Part shown: piece by piece, positions 29,199-35,742 of the stretch | Layout: every line of letters begins with the position of its first letter | How positions within the stretch are numbered: position 1 is the stretch's first letter | From: Streptomyces torulosus | Lineage (GTDB): Bacteria > Actinomycetota > Actinomycetes > Streptomycetales > Streptomycetaceae | Reading direction: 5' to 3' | Length of the DNA stretch: 36,065 nt | Assembly: GCF_001419765.1 (NCBI RefSeq) | Contig: NZ_LIRK01000074.1 | Coordinates: 1-36,065, forward strand | Notes under the pieces: generated by a model | What the model was told of the DNA's origin: nothing | What the model saw: only the letters and a program-made list of their open reading frames with translations | Databases searched by the model: none | Position numbers and translations under genes: made by a program

Positions 29199-29972
29199 TC
29201 AGAGTCTGCGGGTCGCCAGCGTGAGCCGGTCACGGGCGTCGAACAGGGCGTCCTTGACCAGCTGCTCGTGCGCCGGGGTGAGCCGGGCCACCGGCACGGA
29301 GCAGCTGATCGCGTCACGGGCCGGGGTGCGGTACGGGATCGCCACGCCGAAGCAGCGCAGACCGAGGGTGTTCTCCTCGCGGTCCACGGCGAAGCCCTGC
29401 TCACGGACCTGGTGGAGCTCCTCGATGAGCTGCTCCCGGTCGGTGATCGTGTTCTCGGTGAGCGCCGGGAGGGTCTCCGGGAGCATCTTGCGGACCTGCT
29501 CGTCGGTGTGGGTGGCGAGCAGCGCCTTGCCGAGCGAGGTGGAGTGGGCGGGCAGCCGCCGGCCGACCCGGGTGAAGGGCCGCAGATAGTGCTGCGACTG
29601 CCGGGTGGCCAGATAGACGACGTTGGTGCCGTCGAGGCGGGCCAGGTGGATGGTCTCCGTGGTGTCGTCCGAGAGGCGGTCGAGCGTGGGGCGGGCCAGC
29701 GCCACCACCTCGTCCCCGTCGATGTACGAGGTGCCGACGAGGAGGGCCCGAACGCCGATGCCGTACCGCGTACCCGTCGCGTCCGTCTCGACCCAGCCGA
29801 GCTCCACCAGGGTGCGGAGCAACATATAAAGGCTGGACTTGGGATAGCCGACGGCCTCCTGCACCGCCGCGAGGGAGTGCATTCCGGGGCGTCCGGCGAA
29901 GTATTCGAGCAGTTCGACGGTCCGTACCGCCGACTTGACCTGCGCTCCGCCGCCCGTCTCGACTGCCGACAT
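29199..29972 (-). CDS. IclR family transcriptional regulator
   Basis: The 257-residue regulator has a winged-helix N-terminus (about 12-72, VKSAVRTVELLEYFAGRPGMHSLAAVQEAVGYPKSSLYMLLRTL) and a C-terminal IclR effector domain (about 85-255) with TIHLARLDGTNVVYLA and GLRCFGVAIPY. The ATG at 29972 was chosen because it has AAGGGCG before it; an in-frame ATG at 30026 would add 18 residues that overlap the candidate operators. It is divergent from the aldehyde dehydrogenase gene and likely controls it. IclR proteins near such dehydrogenases usually sense sugar-acid or keto-acid intermediates. Confidence 0.9.
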   Translation of the reverse strand: MSAVETGGGAQVKSAVRTVELLEYFAGRPGMHSLAAVQEAVGYPKSSLYMLLRTLVELGWVETDATGTRYGIGVRALLVGTSYIDGDEVVALARPTLDRLSDDTTETIHLARLDGTNVVYLATRQSQHYLRPFTRVGRRLPAHSTSLGKALLATHTDEQVRKMLPETLPALTENTITDREQLIEELHQVREQGFAVDREENTLGLRCFGVAIPYRTPARDAISCSVPVARLTPAHEQLVKDALFDARDRLTLATRRL

Positions 29973-30018
29973 CGCCCTTGACCCCTTCGTTCGACGGGAA
30001 ATAGTCTCCAACACCATA

Positions 30019-30052
30019 TTCATCATTGAAGACGGCGTTCAGCATATCGAAC
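30019..30052. promoter_or_regulatory. Candidate IclR operators in the divergent spacer
   Basis: Two dyads lie side by side in an AT-richer patch: TTCA-TCAT-TGAA (30019-30030) and GTTC-AGCATATC-GAAC (30037-30052). They sit between the divergent regulator and dehydrogenase starts. IclR proteins bind such short palindromes; binding is inferred. Confidence 0.5.
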
Positions 30053-30117
30053 GACCTTGGTGAATGACCCAGACAATACCCCTGGGAATGACCCAGAAAT
30101 ACGTGGAGGGACCCGCG

Positions 30118-31647
30118 GTGGCAGCAGCACCAGTCTGGAGTGTCGACCCCCGAACCGGGAAGCAGCGCGAGCAGGTTGCGGTGGAGGCCACAGCCCAGGA
30201 GGTGGACGCCGCCGTCCGCGCGGCCCACGCGGCCCGGGGCGCCCTCGCCGACCGCACCGTCCGCTCGGCGTTCCTGCGCACGGCGGCCGACCAGCTCCAG
30301 GCGGCCAAGGAACAGCTCGTCGAGGTCGCCGACGCGGAGACCGCGCTCGGCCCGGTCCGGCTCACCGGTGAACTCGCCCGCACCTGCTACCAGCTGCGGG
30401 CCTTCGCCGACATCGTCGACGAGGGCGCCTTCCTCGACGTGGTGATCAACCACCCCGACGACACCGCGACCCCGCCCATCCCCGACCTGCGCCGCTACAA
30501 GGTCCCGCTGGGCGTCGTCGCCGTCTACTCGGCCTCCAACTTCCCCTTCGCCTTCTCCGTCCCCGGCGGCGACACCGCGAGCGCGCTGGCCGCCGGGTGC
30601 CCGGTGGTCGTCAAGGCCCACCCCGACCACCCGGCGCTGTCCGAGCTGGTCGCGATCGTGCTGCGCCGTGCCGCCGCCGAGCACGGCATTCCCGAGGGCG
30701 TCCTCGGTCTCGTCCACGGCTTCGAGGCGGGCGTCGAGCTGGTCAAGCACCTGCTGGTGACCGCCGCCGGCTTCACCGGCTCCGTACGCGGCGGCCGGGC
30801 CCTGTTCGACGCGGCGGCCGCGCGGCCGGTGCCGATCCCGTTCCACGGCGAGCTGGGCTCCCTGAACCCCGTCCTCATCACCGAGGCCGCGGCGGCCGAG
30901 CGCGCCGAGGCGATCGGCTCGGGTCTCGCGGGCTCCATGACCCTCGGTGTCGGCCAGTTCTGTGTGAAGCCGGGGCTGGTGCTGGCGCCGGCGGGCGACG
31001 CCGGTGACCGGCTGGTCAAGTCGCTCACCGACGCCGTCAGCGACGTCGACGCGGGTGTCCTGCTCGACCACCGGATGCGCGACAACTTCCTCGCCGGTGT
31101 CGCCGAGCGCGCGGAGCTGCCGGACGTGGAGTCGCCGGTGACGGCGGGCGCGGGCGGCGAGCACACCGTCAGCCCCGGCTTCCTCACCGTCCCCGCCGGC
31201 AAGCTGGCGTCCGAGGGCGAGCACGACCTGCTCCTGGAGGAGTGCTTCGGGCCGCTCACGGTCGTCGCGCGCTACGAGGACGAGGACGAGGCCAAGTCGG
31301 TGCTGTCCCGGCTGCCGGGCAACCTCACCGCCACGGTGCACCTGTCCGGTGAGGAGGCCGCTGGCGAGGGGCGCGGCCCGGAGCTGCTCGCGGAGCTGAC
31401 GCCGCTGGCCGGCCGTGTGCTGGTCAACGGCTGGCCGACGGGTGTGGCCGTCGCCGCGGCCCAGCACCACGGCGGGCCCTACCCGGCGACGACGTCGACG
31501 TCCACCTCGGTGGGCGGCACGGCCATCGAGCGGTGGCTGCGGCCGGTCGCGTACCAGGGGGCACCGGAGGCGCTGCTGCCGCCGGAGCTGCGGGACGACA
31601 ATCCGCTGGGACTGCCGCGCCGCTTCAACGGCGCGCTGGAGCGGTAG
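30118..31647 (+). CDS. Aldehyde dehydrogenase, alpha-ketoglutarate semialdehyde dehydrogenase type
   Basis: The 509-residue NAD(P)-dependent aldehyde dehydrogenase has N141 (SASNFPF), K166 (VVVKAHP), the general base E245 (HGELGSLNP) and the catalytic C282 (GVGQFCVKPG). The SNFPFAFS and VVKAHPxHP patterns and the FTGS.RGGRALFDAAAARPxPIPFHGELGS stretch are characteristic of the 2,5-dioxovalerate (alpha-ketoglutarate semialdehyde) dehydrogenase branch. It would make 2-oxoglutarate, the last step after the dehydratases at 2439 and 3347. The GTG at 30118 is chosen over an upstream ATG (30064) because GGAGGG lies 7 nt before it and the protein begins at the usual place. Confidence 0.88.
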   Translation: MAAAPVWSVDPRTGKQREQVAVEATAQEVDAAVRAAHAARGALADRTVRSAFLRTAADQLQAAKEQLVEVADAETALGPVRLTGELARTCYQLRAFADIVDEGAFLDVVINHPDDTATPPIPDLRRYKVPLGVVAVYSASNFPFAFSVPGGDTASALAAGCPVVVKAHPDHPALSELVAIVLRRAAAEHGIPEGVLGLVHGFEAGVELVKHLLVTAAGFTGSVRGGRALFDAAAARPVPIPFHGELGSLNPVLITEAAAAERAEAIGSGLAGSMTLGVGQFCVKPGLVLAPAGDAGDRLVKSLTDAVSDVDAGVLLDHRMRDNFLAGVAERAELPDVESPVTAGAGGEHTVSPGFLTVPAGKLASEGEHDLLLEECFGPLTVVARYEDEDEAKSVLSRLPGNLTATVHLSGEEAAGEGRGPELLAELTPLAGRVLVNGWPTGVAVAAAQHHGGPYPATTSTSTSVGGTAIERWLRPVAYQGAPEALLPPELRDDNPLGLPRRFNGALER

Positions 31648-31655
31648 GCCGCCTT

Positions 31656-31681
31656 CCCCGCGCCCTCAAAAGGGGCGCGGG
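31656..31681 (+). terminator. Terminator after the aldehyde dehydrogenase gene
   Basis: CCCGCGCCC (31657-31665) pairs with GGGCGCGGG (31673-31681) with a T-G closing pair and CAAAA loop. It shares the GGGGCGCGGG core with the intergenic repeats at 5119 and 15242. Confidence 0.6.
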
Positions 31682-31710
31682 TGCCGGACGGGGGCTGCAA
31701 GAATCCCCCA

Positions 31711-32319
31711 ATGGATCTCGAACTTCCCGAACTCCCTTTCCCTCTTCGTACGTATGGGCCCGATGGACACTGGTCCTACGAGGACGGGGTGCTCACCGGG
31801 TGGGCCGGCGCCCGGCAGGACCGGTTCGTGCCGCCCACGGACGAGGGGCTGGACCCCGTCACGGACGCGCCCAGGCTGCTGGGGGCGCCGGAGGGGGACT
31901 TCCAGTTGATCGCCCGCGTCACCGTCGGCTTCGCCGCCGGGTTCGACGCGGGCGTGCTGTATGTGCACGTCGGGGAGCGGGCCTGGGCGAAGCTGTGCCT
32001 GGAGTACTCGCCGGACGTCCCCACCGTCTGCACGGTGGTCACCCGTGGACACTCCGACGACGCCAACTCCTTCACCGTGGAGGGGAGTTCGGTGTGGCTG
32101 CGGGTCAGCCGCACGGGCCGGGCGTTCGCCTTCCACGCCTCCCGCGACGGCAAGCACTGGACGTTCGTCCGGTTGTTCACGCTCGCCGGGGAGCGGGAGA
32201 GCGGGGCCGCCCTGGTCGGGTTCATGACGCAGTCCCCGATGGGGGAGGGCTGCGTGGTGACGTACGACGGCATCGAGTTCCGTCCGAACTGGCCCGAGGA
32301 CCTGAGGAACGGCAGCTGA
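31711..32319 (+). CDS. DUF1349 domain-containing protein
   Basis: The 202-residue protein has the DUF1349 concanavalin-like beta-sandwich: DFQLIARVTVGFAAGFDAGVLYVHVGERAWAKLCLEYSPD and later WLRVSRTGRAFAFHASRDGKHWTFVRLF. The pattern resembles the C-terminal beta-sandwich of GH43 enzymes, but here it stands alone without a signal peptide. DUF1349 proteins are of unknown role, possibly sugar binding. No Shine-Dalgarno sequence precedes the ATG at 31711; AAGAAT lies 6 nt before it, so a leaderless mRNA is possible. It stands alone between a terminator and an acetyltransferase gene. Confidence 0.85.
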   Translation: MDLELPELPFPLRTYGPDGHWSYEDGVLTGWAGARQDRFVPPTDEGLDPVTDAPRLLGAPEGDFQLIARVTVGFAAGFDAGVLYVHVGERAWAKLCLEYSPDVPTVCTVVTRGHSDDANSFTVEGSSVWLRVSRTGRAFAFHASRDGKHWTFVRLFTLAGERESGAALVGFMTQSPMGEGCVVTYDGIEFRPNWPEDLRNGS

Positions 32320-32336
32320 GGGGCGGGTGCGGGGGC

Positions 32337-32378
32337 GGCCACGGCGCCCGGTGACACCCCCGGCCACGGCGCCCGGTG
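32337..32378 (+). repeat. Direct repeat of 17 bp, two copies
   Basis: GGCCACGGCGCCCGGTG occurs at 32337-32353 and again at 32362-32378, with a 25-nt period, in the gap between the DUF1349 and acetyltransferase genes. TGACACC and GGTGTGTCA flank the second copy and give a possible stem. It may act as a terminator or be a slipped duplication. Confidence 0.65.
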
Positions 32379-32427
32379 TGTCACTCCCGGCCGGAACCGT
32401 CGCGACGTCGCGCTCGTCCTCCTCCGC

Positions 32428-32940
32428 ATGATCAAGGACCGTGTGGAACGAGTGACCGGAGCGCGTGTGATCAGGACCGTGCTCCCCGCCGAGCTCCATG
32501 ACGTCGTCGCGCTGCACGCCCGCGCCCGCGCGACGTACTATCCGGACGGCGTCCCCGACGACGGCACGGACTGGCTCGCCGGCTGGCGGCGGGCCGTCGA
32601 GCGACCGGACGGCCGTGTGCTCTGCGCCGTGGAGCACGGCCGGATCACCGGCATCGCCTCCTTCCGCACGGCGGAGGACGGCCCCGCCGACACGGTGTAC
32701 CTCGCCCAGCTCCATGTGGACCCCGACCAGTGGCGCCGCGGCACCGGCCGGGCCCTGCACGCGGCATGCGTGGAGGAGTGGCGGGCCGACGGCAAGCGCA
32801 CGGCCACGCTCACCGTCCACGTCGACAACCACCGGGCGCGGGTCTTCTACGCCCGGCTCGGCTGGACACCGGACCCCGAGAACCCGCCGGCCCCGGACGA
32901 CCACCATCTGCTCCTCACCTATGCGGTCACCGGGGGGTGA
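32428..32940 (+). CDS. GNAT family N-acetyltransferase
   Basis: The 170-residue protein has the GNAT acetyl-CoA fold. Motif A is at about 92-112 (YLAQLHVDPDQWRRGTGRALH), with the pyrophosphate-binding Q/R-x-x-G-x-G/A equivalent QWRRGTGRA. The later strand and helix TLTVHVDNHRARVFYARLGW is standard for the family. The substrate cannot be told. Starts at 32428 (ATG), 32452 (GTG) and 32467 (GTG) are all possible; none has a clear ribosome site, and conservation begins at ARVIRTVLPAEL. Confidence 0.85.
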   Translation: MIKDRVERVTGARVIRTVLPAELHDVVALHARARATYYPDGVPDDGTDWLAGWRRAVERPDGRVLCAVEHGRITGIASFRTAEDGPADTVYLAQLHVDPDQWRRGTGRALHAACVEEWRADGKRTATLTVHVDNHRARVFYARLGWTPDPENPPAPDDHHLLLTYAVTGG

Positions 32941-32980
32941 GCCGGAGCGGGGGCGGGGCGTGGGAATGAGACGGGCTGCT

Positions 32981-32990
32981 TGAACGTTCA
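32981..32990. promoter_or_regulatory. Palindrome upstream of the DsbA-like gene
   Basis: TGAACGTTCA is a perfect 10-bp palindrome about 68 nt before the start of the next gene. It is a possible operator; no regulator is suggested by the window. Confidence 0.35.
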
Positions 32991-33057
32991 TCCATCGCAG
33001 AAGCGGAGCGCGCCGCCTCCGTCCACCCGTACCCGTACGACCGAAGAGAGCTGACAC

Positions 33058-33774
33058 ATGCGCGTCGAGATCTGGAGCGACATCGCCTGCCCCTGGTGCT
33101 ACGTGGGCAAGGCCCGCTTCGAGAAGGCGCTCGCGGCCTTTCCGCACCGCGACGGCGTCGAGGTGGTGCACCGCTCCTTCGAGCTCGACCCCGGCCGCGC
33201 CAAGGACGACATCCAGCCGGTCCTCACCATGCTGAGCAAGAAGTACGGGATGAGCGAGGCGCAGGCCCAGGCCGGCGAGCACAACCTCCGCGCGCAGGCC
33301 GGCGCCGAGGGCCTCGACTACCGGGCGGAGGGCCGCGACCACGGCAGCACCTTCGACATGCACCGGCTGCTGCACCTCGCCAAGGAGCACGGCCGGCAGA
33401 GCGAGCTGCTCCAGCTGCTGTACCGGGCGAACTTCGCCGAGGAGCGGTCCGTGTACGCCGACGCGGACGAGTTCCTGATCGAGCTGGCCGTCGAGGCAGG
33501 GCTCGACGAGGGCGCCGCCCGCCAGGTGCTGGCCGACCCCGCCGCGTACGCGGACGCCGTCCGCGAGGACGAGAGGGAGGCGGCCGAGCTGGGCGCGAAC
33601 GGAGTGCCGTTCTTCGTGCTGGACCGCAAGTACGGGGTGTCCGGCGCGCAGCCCGCCGAGGTGTTCGAGCGGGCGCTCGCACAGGCGTGGGGCGAGCGGC
33701 CGCCGCTCCAGGTGATCCAGGAGGACGCCGCGGAGGCGTGCGGGCCCGACGGGTGTGCGGTGCCGTCCCGGTGA
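33058..33774 (+). CDS. DsbA family oxidoreductase (FrnE-like)
   Basis: The 238-residue cytosolic thioredoxin-fold protein has the active-site C11-P-W-C14 at the start of the fold (IWSDIACPWCYVGK), a helical insertion (about 45-150), and the cis-proline region GANGVPFFVLDRKYGVSGAQP at about 179-199. This matches FrnE/2-hydroxychromene-2-carboxylate isomerase-like DsbA proteins that act as disulfide oxidoreductases or in polyketide and glutathione-type chemistry. It has no signal peptide. The tail ends with an extra CGPDGCAV cysteine pair, which is common in FrnE-like proteins and may be redox active. The ATG at 33058 follows GAGAG with fair spacing. Confidence 0.92.
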   Translation: MRVEIWSDIACPWCYVGKARFEKALAAFPHRDGVEVVHRSFELDPGRAKDDIQPVLTMLSKKYGMSEAQAQAGEHNLRAQAGAEGLDYRAEGRDHGSTFDMHRLLHLAKEHGRQSELLQLLYRANFAEERSVYADADEFLIELAVEAGLDEGAARQVLADPAAYADAVREDEREAAELGANGVPFFVLDRKYGVSGAQPAEVFERALAQAWGERPPLQVIQEDAAEACGPDGCAVPSR

Positions 33775-33821
33775 TCGCCGTGGGGGTGCGGTGATCTGCG
33801 GTCCGCGGCTGCGCGGGTGGT

Positions 33822-33845
33822 TGCTCGCGCAGTCCCCGTGTCCCT
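33822..33845. repeat. Decayed Streptomyces-type intergenic repeat, copy 3
   Basis: GCTCGCGCAGTCCCCGTGTCCC resembles the GTCGCGCAGTTCCCCGCGCCCC element at 15231-15252 with several changes. It has no intact partner arm, so it is probably a worn copy. Confidence 0.35.
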
Positions 33846-33883
33846 TTGGCGGCGCTGAGGTGCTGGTCGGGCCGGATATATAA

Positions 33884-33910
33884 GCGATACTTTGGTGAAT
33901 CGCGTAAAAT
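33884..33910 (+). promoter_or_regulatory. AT-rich promoter with TAAAAT -10 and overlapping dyad
   Basis: TAAAAT at 33905-33910 lies six bases before the ATG at 33917, the geometry of a leaderless promoter. GCGAT (33884-33888) and ATCGC (33899-33903) form an inverted repeat immediately before the -10 box and could be a repressor site. The patch, including ATATATAA, is strikingly AT-rich for this DNA. Confidence 0.5.
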
Positions 33911-33916
33911 CTCTCA

Positions 33917-35005
33917 ATGGACGGGGAGGTCTTCGGGCCCCACAGTGGAGGCATGGAGACCTTCGAGAGCCTCGTCCGTGCCGAGTTCGCACCGAAGAAC
34001 ACCTATCTGAACACCGCCAGCACCGGTCTGCTGCCCGCCCGGACGGTGGCCGCGCTGGGGCGGGCCGCGCTGCTGCGGGCCGAGGGCCGGCCGCTGGACC
34101 CGCTGTTCGACGACGTGGAGGCCGCGCGGGCCGCGTTCGCCCGGCTGGCCGGGGTGCCGGCCGGGCGGGTGGCGGCCGGGACGTCGGTCGCCGCGCACAC
34201 CGGGGTGGTCGCCGCGTCGCTGGCGCCCGGCGCCGAGGTGCTGACCGCCGAGGACGACTTCACCTCCGTCCTCAACCCGTTCCACGTCCGGGGCGACCTC
34301 AAGGTGCGGGCCGTGCCGCTGGAGCGGCTCGCCGAGTCCGTCCGCCCCGGCACCGCGCTCGTCGCGGTCAGCGCCGCCCAGTCCGCCGACGGCCGGATCG
34401 CCGACCTGCCCGCGCTGCGGGAGGCGGCGCGGGACCACGGGGCGCGGACCTACGTCGACTTCTCCCAGGCCGCCGGATGGCTGCCGATGGAGGCCGACGC
34501 GTACGATTTCACCGTCTGCACGACCTTCAAGTGGCTGCTCGGTCCGCACGGCGCGGCCTTCCTCGTCGTGCCCGAGGACTTCGGTGGGCTGACCCCGGTG
34601 CTGGCCGGCTGGGTCGCGGGGGAGAACCCCTGGGGCAGCTGCTACGGCCCCGTCACCGAACTCGCCCGCTCCGCCCGCCGCTTCGACCTGACCCCGGCCC
34701 TGTTCACCTACGCCGGACTGCGCCACTCCCTCGCGCTCGTCGAGGAACTCGGCGTGGCCGCCGTCCACGCCCATGACCTCGCCCTCGCGGACCGATTCCG
34801 CGCGGGGCTCGCCGCTCTCGGCCACGAGCCCGTGCCGGCGCCCGGCTCGGCCATCGTCTCCGTGCCCGGACTGGGCGTGCGGCAGCCCGAGTTGAGCGCG
34901 GCCGGCATCCAGGTCTCCGACCGTGCGGGCAACCTGCGCGTCGCCTTCCACCTCTACAACACGGCGGCGGACGTCGACCGGGTCCTGGACGCCCTGTCTT
35001 CCTGA
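33917..35005 (+). CDS. Class V aminotransferase-fold PLP-dependent enzyme
   Basis: The protein has the class V (cysteine desulfurase-like) fold with the PLP aspartate in YVDFSQAAGW and the Schiff-base lysine in CTTFKWLLGPHG, followed by a small C-terminal domain ending NTAADVDRVLDAL. Family members include cysteine desulfurases, isopenicillin N epimerase-like and kynureninase-like enzymes; no active-site cysteine loop is obvious. The ATG at 33917 is favoured because TAAAAT is exactly 6 nt upstream and no ribosome site is present, so the mRNA may be leaderless. An ATG at 33953 (METFESL) would match where the conserved fold begins, but its GGAGG is only one base away. The substrate is unknown. 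Confidence 0.85.
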   Translation: MDGEVFGPHSGGMETFESLVRAEFAPKNTYLNTASTGLLPARTVAALGRAALLRAEGRPLDPLFDDVEAARAAFARLAGVPAGRVAAGTSVAAHTGVVAASLAPGAEVLTAEDDFTSVLNPFHVRGDLKVRAVPLERLAESVRPGTALVAVSAAQSADGRIADLPALREAARDHGARTYVDFSQAAGWLPMEADAYDFTVCTTFKWLLGPHGAAFLVVPEDFGGLTPVLAGWVAGENPWGSCYGPVTELARSARRFDLTPALFTYAGLRHSLALVEELGVAAVHAHDLALADRFRAGLAALGHEPVPAPGSAIVSVPGLGVRQPELSAAGIQVSDRAGNLRVAFHLYNTAADVDRVLDALSS

Positions 35006-35050
35006 ACCACTGGCGCGAGCCCGGCCGGGACGCTAGGAAGGGCATCAGGG

Positions 35051-35659
35051 ATGGTGGTGCCGGTGGAGCCGACGCTCGAACAGTCGTCCATCGATGTGGA
35101 GTTGCATCGGCGGCTGGTGTACGGGGACGAGTCCGCGCTGCGTGAGGCCTACGCGGCGTACGGGGCACTCGTGCGCCGGGTGGCCGTCCGGGTCACCCGC
35201 AGTCAGGCGGCGGCCGAGGACGTGGCCCAGGAGGTCTTCGCCCAGCTGTGGACCAGCCCGTACGGCTTCGACGCGCGGCGCGGCTCCCTGCGCACCTGGC
35301 TGTCGATGCTCGCCCACCGGCGGGCCGTGGACTGGGTGCGCAGCGAGGCCCGGCACCGCAAGGACGCCCAGGCGGACGACTCGGCGCTGCACACCATCCC
35401 CGACGCCGGACCCGGACCGCACGAGACGGTCGTCGACCGCGAGCGCTCCCTGCTGCTGCACACGGCCCTCGCCGAACTCCCCCGCACCCAGCGGGAGGTG
35501 GTCCACCTCGCCTACTTCGCGGGCCGCACCTACCGCCAGGCCGCCGTGGAGCTGGGCATCCCCGAGGGCACCGCGAAGACCCGGCTCCGCTCGGCCCTGC
35601 GCAAACTGGCGGAGTCCCTCGCGGATCCACCGGACCCGGCAGCGGCGAGGGGCGCGTGA
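35051..35659 (+). CDS. ECF RNA polymerase sigma factor
   Basis: The 202-residue protein has ECF sigma regions 2 (about 25-100, FAQLWTSPYGFDARRGSLRTWLSMLAHRRAVDWVR) and 4 (about 137-190, LAELPRTQREVVHLAYFAGRTYRQAAVELGIPEGTAKTRLRSALRKL). The arrangement, with an anti-sigma factor of the zf-HC2 class following and the DARRGSLRTWLxxxAHRRAVDWVR signature, resembles the SigK/SigL-like group. The ATG at 35051 follows AGGAAGGG. Its stop shares a base with the next start. The signal is unknown, but zf-HC2 partners often respond to redox or metal stress. Confidence 0.92.
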   Translation: MVVPVEPTLEQSSIDVELHRRLVYGDESALREAYAAYGALVRRVAVRVTRSQAAAEDVAQEVFAQLWTSPYGFDARRGSLRTWLSMLAHRRAVDWVRSEARHRKDAQADDSALHTIPDAGPGPHETVVDRERSLLLHTALAELPRTQREVVHLAYFAGRTYRQAAVELGIPEGTAKTRLRSALRKLAESLADPPDPAAARGA

Positions 35660-35742
35660 TGACGGCCCCTCACCGCACCGCCGGGGCCGTGCGGGCCCTG
35701 CGTATCGTGGCAGCGGCACGGCGAAAGGGCGGCGCGCGATGA
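35659..35742 (+). CDS. Small ORF bridging the sigma and anti-sigma genes
   Basis: A 27-codon frame (MTAPHRTAGAVRALRIVAAA, then RRKGGAR) starts in the TGATG overlap with the sigma stop and stops in the ATGA overlap with the anti-sigma start. The peptide is basic, with six arginines and one lysine. No family is recognised. Its best reading may be a translational-coupling device that carries ribosomes from one gene to the next, but a real micro-protein is possible. AAAGGG lies 9 nt before the anti-sigma ATG, so coupling may not be essential. Confidence 0.35.
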   Translation: MTAPHRTAGAVRALRIVAAARRKGGAR

